Shown: positions 1-8,744 of the stretch, piece by piece
Numbering within the stretch: the stretch's first letter is position 1
How the letters are laid out: the number at the start of each line of letters is the position of its first letter
From: CAVTLG01 sp963735495
Lineage (GTDB): Bacteria; Chloroflexota; Ktedonobacteria; Ktedonobacterales; Ktedonobacteraceae
Direction: 5' to 3'
DNA length: 64,000 bases
Assembly: GCA_963735495.1 (NCBI GenBank)
Contig: CAVTLG010000014.1
Span: 62,001-126,000, forward strand
Position numbers and translations under genes: made by a program
The notes under the pieces: generated by a model
Databases searched by the model: none
Told to the model about the DNA's origin: nothing
What the model saw: only the letters and a program-made list of their open reading frames with translations

Positions 1-205
1 CATCCGTCGCAGTCACGATAGCACTATAGGGCAAAAAGACCGTCTTGCCAAAGAGACGACCGGATTTTGAGCCGATATACGTGATACGGCGAGCAGTTGC
101 GTCAATACCAATATGGGTCAAAGCGCCATCCTCACCATCGGTGCAGGATAGCTTGCTTCCAAAATGAAATTTTTGTGCTTCAGAAAGTAATGGCGGTTTT
201 TCCAT
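1..205 (-). CDS. PRC-barrel-like protein, 3' end cut off by window edge
   Basis: This reading frame opens with ATG at 205 and stays open to the window edge (68 codons seen). The peptide begins MEKPPLLSEAQKFHFGSKLS and contains a beta-rich pattern, 'DGALTHIGIDATARRITYIG' followed by 'FLPYSAIV', like PRC-barrel or photosystem reaction-centre H-type folds, in which a short strand-rich unit repeats 'G.L..I.ID..TR.I..I'. A GAGGAC stretch lies about 13 bases upstream of the ATG. The PRC-barrel call is pattern recognition on a fragment. The function is unknown; such domains often occur with BON or stress-related domains. Confidence 0.55.
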   Translation of the reverse strand, partial: MEKPPLLSEAQKFHFGSKLSCTDGEDGALTHIGIDATARRITYIGSKSGRLFGKTVFLPYSAIVTATD

Positions 206-319
206 CTATAAATCCAGTCCTCATCGCAAAATAATGCATGGATATAGCTGCTCAACAGACTATATCCCACTAAAAAGAGTGTAGCACTTTCTGCTAATGG
301 ATGACAAGAGACGCGAAGA

Positions 320-940
320 TCAAGGTCCAGGATAAGGGTTTTTTACTGTCGCTGCTGTTGCTGGTGATGCATGCGTCTGCTGCCACCGTTGCCATAGAGT
401 GCGAATAAGGTACGGCACGAGGCACAAAAAAGCGATCACGAAGAGAATGACGATGGCGATCATCACGTGAGGAAGGAATAGAGAGAGCAAGATGCTGAAG
501 ACGACGATGCAATCTTCGCCGATGCTAAGTACCACATTCAAAAGGCCGCCAGTCGTCGCAGTGGAGGCCACACGCGTTGTCGCTTTTGTGACGTGTGTCA
601 GCGTCGCAATGCCGCCGCCAAGCACAAGCGTCAACGGTAATGCGATACCGGTGACGTGGCTGCTGGCTGCAGCTGCCACCATCGCGCCGGTAATCGGGCG
701 AATGACGGTGTGAATGGTGTCCCATATATGATCGACGACCGGTATTTTATCCGCAAAGAAATCAGCGAACGTTAGGATAATCAGCACGACGATGCACCAG
801 GGCTGGGTGATAAAGGCGAGATGAGCATTGATGCTGAAATTATCCGGCCATAAGCGCGCCGCAATCGCCAGGGCCAGTAATGGTAGATAGGCATTGATAC
901 CAGATGAGAAGGCCAGGCCATAAGCTGTACCGAGATCCAT
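320..940 (-). CDS. DUF4126 family integral membrane protein
   Basis: 206 residues with about five hydrophobic segments. The start 'MDLGTAYGLAFSSGINAYLP' is typical of the DUF4126 family (G.aFssGiNAYlpLl). Other recognisable pieces are 'DKIPVVDHIWDTIHTVIRPI' near residue 65 and a glycine-rich 'LVLGGGIATLTHVTKATTR' near residue 107. The C-terminal part has another pair of membrane helices ending in a short charged, Gln-rich tail. The family has no established biochemical role; it is a polytopic protein of the cytoplasmic membrane. It stands alone between a PRC-like gene and a methyltransferase. Confidence 0.8.
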   Translation of the reverse strand: MDLGTAYGLAFSSGINAYLPLLALAIAARLWPDNFSINAHLAFITQPWCIVVLIILTFADFFADKIPVVDHIWDTIHTVIRPITGAMVAAAASSHVTGIALPLTLVLGGGIATLTHVTKATTRVASTATTGGLLNVVLSIGEDCIVVFSILLSLFLPHVMIAIVILFVIAFLCLVPYLIRTLWQRWQQTHASPATAATVKNPYPGP

Positions 941-1257
941 AAAATTGCTCCGCTTCTATTGAGAGAGAAAAAACGTGTCCTTGCATATATATACGTTGCA
1001 TACACCTTGATAGACGTCGCCGTGTTACTCATCTCAAATATAACTTCAGATACGGTGTAATCTCGCGTAGGGGCCGAGCGAAGACCTTTTTTGGCATCTG
1101 GTCGGCGACGTGGAAACGGGGAAAAAAGGTCTTTGCGTCCCTGGTGGCAGCCCACCCCAGACAACCGCAAGGGATGGTCCCTACGCGAAAGGCTCATGCT
1201 CGACCTGCGTAGTGATCTCAAATAAGGGCGTTGCTATTTAGCGTTTTTCTCGTGCCA
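941..1257. other. Intergenic stretch dominated by a nested inverted repeat
   Basis: No convincing coding sequence. The 146-residue minus-strand frame across it (781-1221) is a translation of the inverted repeat and of the antisense of the DUF4126 gene. The repeat itself (1064-1187) is listed separately. Confidence 0.6.
1064..1187. repeat. MITE/REP-like nested inverted repeat (GTAGGG family)
   Basis: Outer arms CGCGTAGGGGCC and GGTCCCTACGCG are near-perfect inverted copies. Inside lie a second pair (AAGACCTTTTTT with AAAAAAGGTCTT) and a CCCTGGTGGC block. The GTAGGG arm and the CCCTGGTGG core recur at 13162-13254, so these look like members of one dispersed intergenic family. They could form cruciforms or long RNA hairpins. 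No transposase is attached. Confidence 0.6.
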
Positions 1258-2112
1258 TCAGCGCGTTTTTTCTCCAATAATGCTCATAAAGGTGAAGACG
1301 CCGCGAAAATCTGGCTGATTCATGTCAATGAACATCTGTTGATACAACTGGTCGGCTTCCTCTTCTGTCAGCACTCCAGACATAATCCAGAGGAATTTAC
1401 TTTGTAGGAACGTTAATTCATAGTTATGATAGAAATCTTCCCAGCCAGGCGCCCCGGCAGAGAACTCAAGCGTATACGCCTGTGTATGTACGTGCAGATA
1501 CCCGGCCTTGCGCAGCAGGGAAGGGAGCATAGTGTGTAGTCCATAGCTACGGCCATCAACGGAGAAGCCGTAACCACGTTTCCACATCATTTTTGCTCCT
1601 GCCGCAAGCATGCGCTCGATAGCTGGACTTGTCGTCACCCCAAAATCCAATGGCTCAGTTAGTCGTAGGATACCTCCTGGTTGCACGATCCTGGTGCACT
1701 CGGCGATAAAAGGTACCCAGGCCACCCGGCGTAGTACACCAAAGAGGAAGCGCGCATTGACGAGATCGAAACTTGCATTGGAAAAATCAAGGAGGTTGGT
1801 AATATTCATCATGCCAAAGGATGCGTTGGCGATTCTTTGTGAGCATGCGCGGGCAATGGCGTAATCAATCATGATCCGACTGATGTCAACGCCGGCGACC
1901 TCGATATCGGGACGCTCATAAGCCGCATTTAGTACCCAGCCGCCAGGACCGCAGCCGAGATCCAGCACCTGCGCCGCCCCTGGTAGCTTTGGTAGATCTG
2001 TCAGAGGGCCTCCCATGGTCTCGGTTACATGGCGATCCTGTTCAATCAGGCGAGCCATCTCTAATGGACTTTCCACATCAAAAACGTACGTGTTCTCCTG
2101 ACTATCAGTCAT
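1258..2112 (-). CDS. SAM-dependent class I methyltransferase
   Basis: 284 residues from the ATG at 2112, which follows a GGGGAAGGGA ribosome binding site. A longer in-frame opening to 2253 gives an unlikely N-terminus. Motif I of the Rossmann-fold methyltransferases is clear ('VLDLGCGPGGWVLNAA', about residues 47-62), followed by 'AGVDISRIMIDYA' (acidic residue binding the SAM ribose) and 'FDLVNARFLFGVL' (motif IV region). The 'GGILRLTEPLDFG' stretch matches the post-motif seen in UbiE/SmtA-like small-molecule methyltransferases. The substrate cannot be told from sequence. It has no obvious operon partner. Confidence 0.85.
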   Translation of the reverse strand: MTDSQENTYVFDVESPLEMARLIEQDRHVTETMGGPLTDLPKLPGAAQVLDLGCGPGGWVLNAAYERPDIEVAGVDISRIMIDYAIARACSQRIANASFGMMNITNLLDFSNASFDLVNARFLFGVLRRVAWVPFIAECTRIVQPGGILRLTEPLDFGVTTSPAIERMLAAGAKMMWKRGYGFSVDGRSYGLHTMLPSLLRKAGYLHVHTQAYTLEFSAGAPGWEDFYHNYELTFLQSKFLWIMSGVLTEEEADQLYQQMFIDMNQPDFRGVFTFMSIIGEKTR

Positions 2113-2344
2113 TCTATCACGTCCCTTCCCCTGATAATTTGCTTGTATTTTGGTATATTGCTTGCAAGTGCAATAATTATAGAGGAAGTGATAGGTGAAT
2201 ACAAGACTGTTTGTTCTCTTCCCAGAGGCTATTTTGCCTTCCCTCCTCTTCATGCCTTTCGTTTACTGCTTCCCAGAAGGTTTAACCCGGCAATAATTCA
2301 CAAGCCCTGACTTTGTCCCTCTTTTACTCTTCCCTTGCTTAAAG

Positions 2345-2585
2345 CTGGATGCTACAATGGTGGGCGGCAGAAAATGTCACCGTATGCGAGGTACACGTGG
2401 CGAAAATGATCCATACCCAAATGTTCGAGAGAGCATGGACTGCGAACCTTATGACTTTTCCCTTCTTTGTATTTACGCTTGCAATACCTTTTGCCCCAGG
2501 ATACTTGTTGCGTGCTTTGCCAGACAAATTGATACAGCGCATTGCGCAACAGTTTGACATACCCCAGCCGACGAGGTGGCTTCAA
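2345..2585 (-). pseudogene. IS110-family transposase C-terminal remnant, frameshifted
   Basis: On the minus strand one frame reads 'YVKLLRNALYQFVWQST' then 'KRKYKEGKSHK', and another frame continues 'RFAVHALSNIWVWIIFA' then 'HTVTFSAAHH'. Joined, these match the end of IS110/IS1111-type transposases (LR.ALY.......(Y).rk.eGK....A..ALa...v.iiFa.). The break is near 2455. Only the C-terminal region survives, so this is an inactive relic. It lies just upstream of the AT-rich coiled-coil gene, which is consistent with past mobile-element activity there. Confidence 0.6.
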
Positions 2586-2700
2586 GTCGGTGAGCAGCCT
2601 TTTCCCGGTTTGTTCAACAGTTCACACATACAAGTGTATCGCTTGCTCCGGTCCTCTGTCGAGTGGGCTTGTAAATATATTAACGGAAAAGGTAACTGCT

Positions 2701-5700
2701 ATGGATTCTAGCCGTAGCGCAGGGCCTAGTCGTCGCCCAGGAGGAAATCGTCCAGAGAGACTTGCATCATTTGACGACACTGGAGGTGGCGCAGGGTCTA
2801 GTCGTCGCCCAGGAGGAGAGCTAGATCTGGTTCAGGAGGGGCTGCAAGCAAGCAAAAAGCTCAAGCGTGAGCATAGTCCTGAACAAGGCCCTCTAGCTGT
2901 AGCTATGCAGAGAGCAAGAGAGATAGAAGCAAGAGAGAGAAGGTGCCAAGAAAAGGTCCAAGATATACTTGGGCCTATGTATGACTTATCAGAGAATAAA
3001 GATTATTTTATTCAAGATGCTTATAAGTTTAAGAAGTTAAACGAACTTCGTGAATTTTGCGAGACAATGGATGCTGCTAAGGAGCATTTTTTTACTGTTA
3101 TGCATGAGCTAAAAGCGGAAAACCTTTCCCAAGAAATGCGAGACGACTATGCCAAGATAGAACAAGAGCGCGGAATGCAATTTCATGAGGATGTGAAGGA
3201 CCTCCGTGGGCACTTTGTTAATTTAAGTAGACAACTAAATTCAGAACAAAATCCTCAAGCTACTACTAGGCAGGGAACGGAAGAAATAAGTCAAGAAATA
3301 AGTCAAGAAATAAAAGAAATTATAGGCGATATAGAAGATATTCGTCACTCTCTGCGTGGCTTATTTCGTAAGAGTCAGGATGTTATTCGAGATGCTCATA
3401 AAACAGAAATGGTGGAAATTAGTAATGAGATGAGTATTGGTATACAGCGATTTTCTACAGCTATAGGTCGTTTAAGAGATAGCAATCTTTCTCAAGAAAT
3501 GCTAGGCTACTATACCAAGCTAGAAGCAAGCGAGAGAAGCAGAATTACTCTGCAATTAGCTTTTCTCGGGAAGTCGCAGGCTACTGGATCCCGAGAAAAT
3601 CGAAGGCGGCACTCAATGCGTGGTAAAGGCTCGGATGGGCCTGCATTCCAAGCAAGCCGAAGGCGGCTCTCAATGCATGGTGAAAGTCAGGAGAGGCCTG
3701 AATCATACAGAGGATCAGATGTCAATCAAGGGCGTGTATCTCCTCCGCGCCAGATGGGCATATCTGGGCATATATCGGGAGAGAGAAGAACTTTAGGTTC
3801 CACTGAGCGTGATGATGGGGAAAGAAGATATGAGCAACCCAGAAGACAAGCTTCGGGGGAAAGCGCCGGTAGCGGGGACGCGTTGGGGCCTAGCACGAGC
3901 GGGGTCGAATTGCCCTACATACAAAAATTGATGGATTATAGGAAGCAAGAGGAAGAAGAGCTGGCTGATCTAATGGGGGAGGACGCAATAAAAGAACATC
4001 GCCTCAAGAATTTTGAGAACTACAAAGACGAAATAGAAGCTTGTTTAGAGCTTCTTGGCCAAGACACCGAAAAGCTTCAAGCTATGGTCACTAGACTTAA
4101 GCATGAAGCTCAGGATTATAGCAGCGACGCTGAAAATCTGAGTGCTCTTATAACAAAACAAAAGGAGAAGCCAACAGATAACGATGCCGTCGAATTGAGC
4201 GCTGCTTATAGAAAAAACGTTGAAAATCTACAAAATGTACAAGAATATCGAGATCTATCTATCAAGATTGGGAGAGCTTTTAGCGTAATTAATGATATTT
4301 GGGGCAAAAAATTTCCTGATAATAGAATTGAATTAATGGAAATAGAACAATCTAGTGAAAGAAGAACAAAAATATATCGTATAGAACGTGAAATGAGATT
4401 AGAATTACAAGAAAAGATAAGAATAGTATTGAGTGAATATGATAAATCAAAAAGTATAATTAATTTAGATAATATTAAGGGTTTAAACAACGATATGAAA
4501 TCTTCGGTAGGTGAAGTGAGGGGAGCTGGCGAACTGTTAGAACCTATGGATTTGGATCCTACTAGGCATCAGGATAGCGAAGGAGGATATGAGCAACTCA
4601 GAAGACAAGCTTCGGAGGAAAGTGCCGGTAGCAGGGATGCGTTGGAGCTTAGCACGAGCGAACTCGAATTGCCCTACATACAAAAATTGAGGGATTATAG
4701 GAAGCAAGAGGATGCCACGTTTGCTACTCTAACGGAGAAGGATGCAATAATAAAGCACCGCTTCGATAATTTTGAGAACTACAAATACAAAATAGGAGCT
4801 TATTTAGAGCTTCTTCGCAAAGACACCGAAAAGCTTCAAGCTATAGCCACTAGACTTAAGCGTGAAGCTCAAAATTATATTGGGGACGCTGAAAATCTAA
4901 GAGCGCTTATAGCAAAACAAAAGGAGAATCCAGCAGATAGAGATACTATCGAATTGAGTGCTGCTTATAGAAAAAGCGCTGAAAATATGCAAGATGTACA
5001 AGAATATCAAGATCTATCTATTATGATCGAAGGGGGTATACAGGTAATTAATGATATTTGGAAAAATAAATTTCCTGATAATAGAGGTGAATTGTCCAAC
5101 CTCACGCTATCTCGTGCATATACGACTACTATAAAATATGGATCAGAGAAAAATTTGCGCATACAAATAGATAATGAAAAAGGTGCATATGATGCTATAT
5201 CGCGTATTATTAGTTTAGATGAAACTAGTAATTTACTAAGCAGGATAAAATTTTCAGAGGACGAGGTGAGAGAAGTTAGTGAATTGTTAGAACATATGAA
5301 TTTGGATTTTACTGGGCATCAGGATAGAGAAGGAGGATTGGAGCAACCCAGAAGACAAGTTTCGGGGGAAAGTGCCGGTAGTGGGGACGCGTTGGGGCCT
5401 AGCACAAGAGAGCTCGAATTGCCCTACATACAAGAATTGAGGCAATATAAGGAGCAAGAGGAAGGAGAACTGGCTGCTCTAAAGGAGAATGGCGCAATAA
5501 AAAAACACCGCTTCGCTAATTTTAAGGACTACGAAGCAAGAATTCAAACACATTTAGCGCATCTTCGCAAAGACACTGAAAGGCTTCGAACTATGGCTAC
5601 TGAGCTTCAACGTGAAGCTCAAAGTTATATCGACAGCGCTCAAAATCTAAGGGATCTTCCAAACAAACAGAAGGAGAATTCAATAGATCCTGTAACATTT

Positions 5701-6063
5701 ACTAATATTTATGAAAGATACACTGAAAATATGCAATATGTGCAGGAATATCAAAATCTATATATTATGGTTGAAAGGGGAATTGCACTGGCTAAAGATA
5801 TTTGGAGGGATAAATTCACTAATAACAGACATGAATTACTCAGTACATTCAAATTATCTTTTGAAGAAAAAAGTGAAACTTTTGACGTAATGCAAAAAAT
5901 AGAGGGAAAAATTCACAATGATATTTTAAATGTATCACAGAAACATAGATCTTGCTCAGATATTATTGGAGTAGATGCGTGTAAGAAAATATATCAAGAT
6001 ATGCAACTTTCAAAGGACGAAAAGAGAAATATTGATAAATTGTTGGAAAATATAGATATGTAG
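2701..6063 (+). CDS. Large repetitive coiled-coil protein, unknown function
   Basis: 1120 residues from the ATG at 2701. The in-frame extension to 2542 reads through the transposase relic and is rejected. The N-terminus has two copies of a Ser/Arg/Gly motif ('AGPSRRPGG', 'AGSSRRPGG'). Residues about 60-320 are acidic/basic heptad-like helices with an internal doublet (both with '.NLSQEM...Y.K.E'). From about residue 373 there are three long repeats of roughly 250 residues, each starting 'QPRRQASGESAGS', then 'ELPYIQKL.DYRKQE', 'KHRF.NFENYK' and 'QEY.DLSI', and ending near 'ELLE.MDLD'. There is no signal peptide or membrane segment. Base composition is far more AT-rich than the neighbours, suggesting transfer. 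I do not recognise the family. Five R-R-x-S type sites (RRRHS, RRRLS, RRQAS twice, RRQVS) stand out. Confidence 0.8.
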   Translation: MDSSRSAGPSRRPGGNRPERLASFDDTGGGAGSSRRPGGELDLVQEGLQASKKLKREHSPEQGPLAVAMQRAREIEARERRCQEKVQDILGPMYDLSENKDYFIQDAYKFKKLNELREFCETMDAAKEHFFTVMHELKAENLSQEMRDDYAKIEQERGMQFHEDVKDLRGHFVNLSRQLNSEQNPQATTRQGTEEISQEISQEIKEIIGDIEDIRHSLRGLFRKSQDVIRDAHKTEMVEISNEMSIGIQRFSTAIGRLRDSNLSQEMLGYYTKLEASERSRITLQLAFLGKSQATGSRENRRRHSMRGKGSDGPAFQASRRRLSMHGESQERPESYRGSDVNQGRVSPPRQMGISGHISGERRTLGSTERDDGERRYEQPRRQASGESAGSGDALGPSTSGVELPYIQKLMDYRKQEEEELADLMGEDAIKEHRLKNFENYKDEIEACLELLGQDTEKLQAMVTRLKHEAQDYSSDAENLSALITKQKEKPTDNDAVELSAAYRKNVENLQNVQEYRDLSIKIGRAFSVINDIWGKKFPDNRIELMEIEQSSERRTKIYRIEREMRLELQEKIRIVLSEYDKSKSIINLDNIKGLNNDMKSSVGEVRGAGELLEPMDLDPTRHQDSEGGYEQLRRQASEESAGSRDALELSTSELELPYIQKLRDYRKQEDATFATLTEKDAIIKHRFDNFENYKYKIGAYLELLRKDTEKLQAIATRLKREAQNYIGDAENLRALIAKQKENPADRDTIELSAAYRKSAENMQDVQEYQDLSIMIEGGIQVINDIWKNKFPDNRGELSNLTLSRAYTTTIKYGSEKNLRIQIDNEKGAYDAISRIISLDETSNLLSRIKFSEDEVREVSELLEHMNLDFTGHQDREGGLEQPRRQVSGESAGSGDALGPSTRELELPYIQELRQYKEQEEGELAALKENGAIKKHRFANFKDYEARIQTHLAHLRKDTERLRTMATELQREAQSYIDSAQNLRDLPNKQKENSIDPVTFTNIYERYTENMQYVQEYQNLYIMVERGIALAKDIWRDKFTNNRHELLSTFKLSFEEKSETFDVMQKIEGKIHNDILNVSQKHRSCSDIIGVDACKKIYQDMQLSKDEKRNIDKLLENIDM
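3820..6063 (+). repeat. Three direct repeats of about 750 bp inside the coiled-coil gene
   Basis: Unit 1 about 3820-4580, unit 2 about 4581-5330, unit 3 about 5331-6063. Each opens with a block around AGAAGACAAGCTTCGG (3841, 4600, 5350) followed by GAATTGCCCTACATACAA. Nucleotide similarity is highest at the 5' third of each unit and falls toward the end, so the units have been diverging after tandem duplication rather than being recent copies. Confidence 0.8.
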
Positions 6064-6251
6064 ATAATTTGAATATGGTTTATTTAAGTATATTTTTACG
6101 ATTATTTTATGTAAAAAATGCTCAAGAGGATTTATATGCTAAGCAAGATGAATTTAGACTACCTAAGCTTCGTCCAAATTAACGACGGCCTGTAAAGGAG
6201 CGCATTTACCAGGTTGTAGGGGTAAGAAGAGCATTGATTGTGGCTTTTCAG

Positions 6252-6286
6252 CAATGGCTGACCCACTCTGTGCGAGCCAGCCATTG
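6252..6286. terminator. Hairpin between convergent genes
   Basis: CAATGGCTG and CAGCCATTG form a 9-bp stem between the end of the coiled-coil gene (6063, plus) and the end of the redox operon (6308, minus). No long T-run follows, so it may be a weak or factor-assisted terminator for either side. Confidence 0.4.
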
Positions 6287-6307
6287 TCGTGCTACGATTA
6301 TGTAGAG

Positions 6308-8716
6308 CTAGTCGCGGATGCTGCGCGCTGGTAGCGGACGTACAAGCGGACTCATGACCGGCAGATCCTTCTTGCCACGTGGCAAGCGCTGACGTACCAG
6401 GTAGTTTGGCGCATTTGCCAGGTCATTCTTCTCCAGGGTGACATCCTCGCCAAAGCGGTTGAAGAAGGACAGCTCGAAGTTTGGTGTCTCACCTAACGCT
6501 CCATGAGGGCACACTTCCACACAGTCACCACAGAAAATGCAGCGGTCCAGCGCGAAGGCGTAACGCGTAAGCGAGCGTTCGGCCATCATCAAAGACCCGG
6601 TTGGACAGACCTGCACGCATGCGCCACAGGAGACGCAGTCGGTATCATGCAAGCTGACATTGAAAGGCGTGGCGACGATGGTATCAAAGCCTTTGCCAAA
6701 CATGCCATAGCAGTCTGGACCAATCACATCATGGCAGACACGCACGCACTGTGTGCAGTTGATACACTTGTTGGGATCGCGCAAGATGAAGCTGTGCGAC
6801 AGGTCCACCTCGTAATCGTGATAATCGCTGGGTTCGCCATCATGAAAGCGGTTATCGGCTAGGCCGTGCTCAATGCTATACTTTTGCAGATCGCATTGAC
6901 CAGCAGCCGGACAGGCGCACTGCAAGCAACGCGCTGCTTCACGCTCAGCCTGCTCCTGCAGATAGCCCATTTCAATGATGCGGAAGTTGCGTTTGCGCTC
7001 CTCGTAGGGCAGCATCGGCATCTTCACTTTCGGCTCGACGGGCTTGTAGGGCACGATGTCAAAGAGATCAGGCTTGCGCTCCTCCAACTCAAGACGGCGC
7101 GCGACCTCGTTCATGTCCTCACCCATCAGATAAGCGTGGACGGAACGTGCGCCCAGCTTGCCCTGCGCAACACCCTCAATGATGGTCTTCGCGCCCATCT
7201 GGCAGTCACCACCGGCAAAAACACCCTGGCGATCCGACATAAAGTTGTGCGGATTGGTCTGGATCGTGCGCCACTTTGACCACTTCACGCCAGACTTCTC
7301 ATCCAGCACACTTTGATCAACGGCCTGGCCGATAGCCGGAATGACCGTGTCACATCTGATGGTGAACTCTGTGCCGGGGATAGGCACAGGACGACGGCGA
7401 CCACTGGCATCGGGTTCCCCCTGCTTGGTGCGCTGATATTCTACGCCCACGACCTTGCCATCCTCGACGACGATACGCTGCTGAGCGACCCGCAGTTGCA
7501 GATCAGTGCCTTCGGCTTCACCATCCTCAACCTCTTCCATCGTCGCACCCATATCCGCGCGTGTACGATAATAGGTTGTGTGCACCTTAGCGCCCAGGCG
7601 TAATGATGTGCGTGTGCAGTCAAACGTCGTAAAACCACCACCAATTACAATGACCTCGCTGCCCTCATCGACCGGCACCGGCTTGCCTTCGACCTTTTCA
7701 CCCAGGAAACGAATGGCATTAACCACACCTTCCGCATCCTCTCCCGGTATCCTCATTTTGTTACTGGTCCAACAACCAATTGCCAGGTAGACGGCATCAA
7801 AGCCTTGCGCGAATAGATCATCGATAGTGAAGTCCTCGCCCAGCTTCACGTTTGTTTGCAGCTCAACGCCGAGCTGGAAGACCTGATCGATCTCCCGATC
7901 CATCATATCTTTCTGCAGGCGGTACTCTGGTATGCCATAGCGTAGCATGCCGCCAGGCTGTGGCTGCATGTCGAAGACCTTACAGGAGTGTCCCTTGAGT
8001 GCCAGGTAGAAGGCGCACGCCAGACCCGTTGGACCTCCGCCCACTATAGCGACCTTCTTGCCCGTCGGTGGGTCCTTGAGGAAGGGCACCGGGGGATCTA
8101 ACAGCGAATATTCTGCGGCGTGCCCGTGCATACGACAGATGGCGATTTCTTCGTCAACGAGCGCACGACGACAGGCTTTCTGGCAGGGGGCCGGACAGGT
8201 CAGGCCCAGGATGAACGGGAATGGCAACACCTCTTTGACCAGGCGTGCAGCTTCTTTCATCGAGCCTTTCGCAATCAGTTCCAGGTAGCCTGGGATATCG
8301 ATGTGTGTTGGGCAATCGATCTGACAGGGTGGCTGACAATAGGCATTATGGTCGGAGAGCATCATCTCCAGATTCGTGCGCCGAATGTGGAAGAGTTCAT
8401 CCGAGTTCGTCGTGATCACCATGCCCGGTGTAGCTGGTGTATTGCAGGAGGGCAAAGGCCGATCTATCCCCTCGATGTGGACCAGGCACATACGACAAGC
8501 CGCAGTCGGCTCAAGCTTCTCATCATTACAGAGATTAGGGATATCGCTGATCCCATTGTCAATCGCTGCACTTAAGATCGTCTGATTTTCGTAAGCTGGC
8601 GTCACTTTCCCATCGATGGTAATCGTGAAACTGGGATGCCCCACGTCATTGCGCACCAGTGGACCTTGCGGTTCCAGCGTTGTTGGAGCGAAATTATCGC
8701 GGACTGATATAGCCAT
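6308..8716 (-). CDS. NuoG/GltD-like FAD and Fe-S oxidoreductase (Stn/Nfn large-subunit type)
   Basis: 802 residues. Order of domains: an N-terminal [2Fe-2S] domain (about 28-100) with cysteines in 'NLCNDEKLEPTAACRMCLVH' and 'LPSCNTPA'; a cysteine-rich GltD-type Fe-S region (about 130-200) with 'CQPPCQIDCPTHIDIPGYL' and 'CPAPCQKACRRALVDE'; a two-dinucleotide-fold FAD/NAD(P)H reductase with 'KKVAIVGGGPTGLACAFYLA' and 'SEVIVIGGGFTTFDCTR'; and a C-terminal ferredoxin part with 'CINCTQCVRVC', 'CVSCGACVQVC' and 'CIFCGDCVEVC'. The layout matches NADPH-handling subunits of Nfn and Stn electron-bifurcating transhydrogenases and GltD-like partners. It is the last gene of a four-gene operon, 28 bp after the NuoF-like gene. 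A role moving electrons between NADH, NADPH and a ferredoxin-level carrier is inferred. Confidence 0.8.
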   Translation of the reverse strand: MAISVRDNFAPTTLEPQGPLVRNDVGHPSFTITIDGKVTPAYENQTILSAAIDNGISDIPNLCNDEKLEPTAACRMCLVHIEGIDRPLPSCNTPATPGMVITTNSDELFHIRRTNLEMMLSDHNAYCQPPCQIDCPTHIDIPGYLELIAKGSMKEAARLVKEVLPFPFILGLTCPAPCQKACRRALVDEEIAICRMHGHAAEYSLLDPPVPFLKDPPTGKKVAIVGGGPTGLACAFYLALKGHSCKVFDMQPQPGGMLRYGIPEYRLQKDMMDREIDQVFQLGVELQTNVKLGEDFTIDDLFAQGFDAVYLAIGCWTSNKMRIPGEDAEGVVNAIRFLGEKVEGKPVPVDEGSEVIVIGGGFTTFDCTRTSLRLGAKVHTTYYRTRADMGATMEEVEDGEAEGTDLQLRVAQQRIVVEDGKVVGVEYQRTKQGEPDASGRRRPVPIPGTEFTIRCDTVIPAIGQAVDQSVLDEKSGVKWSKWRTIQTNPHNFMSDRQGVFAGGDCQMGAKTIIEGVAQGKLGARSVHAYLMGEDMNEVARRLELEERKPDLFDIVPYKPVEPKVKMPMLPYEERKRNFRIIEMGYLQEQAEREAARCLQCACPAAGQCDLQKYSIEHGLADNRFHDGEPSDYHDYEVDLSHSFILRDPNKCINCTQCVRVCHDVIGPDCYGMFGKGFDTIVATPFNVSLHDTDCVSCGACVQVCPTGSLMMAERSLTRYAFALDRCIFCGDCVEVCPHGALGETPNFELSFFNRFGEDVTLEKNDLANAPNYLVRQRLPRGKKDLPVMSPLVRPLPARSIRD

Positions 8717-8744
8717 GTATTTTCTCTTCAGCTCCTCAATTCAA

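Noticed and set aside
781..1221. 146-residue minus-strand frame
   Set aside because: It translates the inverted repeat and the opposite frame of the DUF4126 gene; no motif.
2542..2700. N-terminal extension of the coiled-coil gene
   Set aside because: It overlaps the antisense of the transposase relic and has no ribosome binding site; the composition changes at the ATG at 2701.
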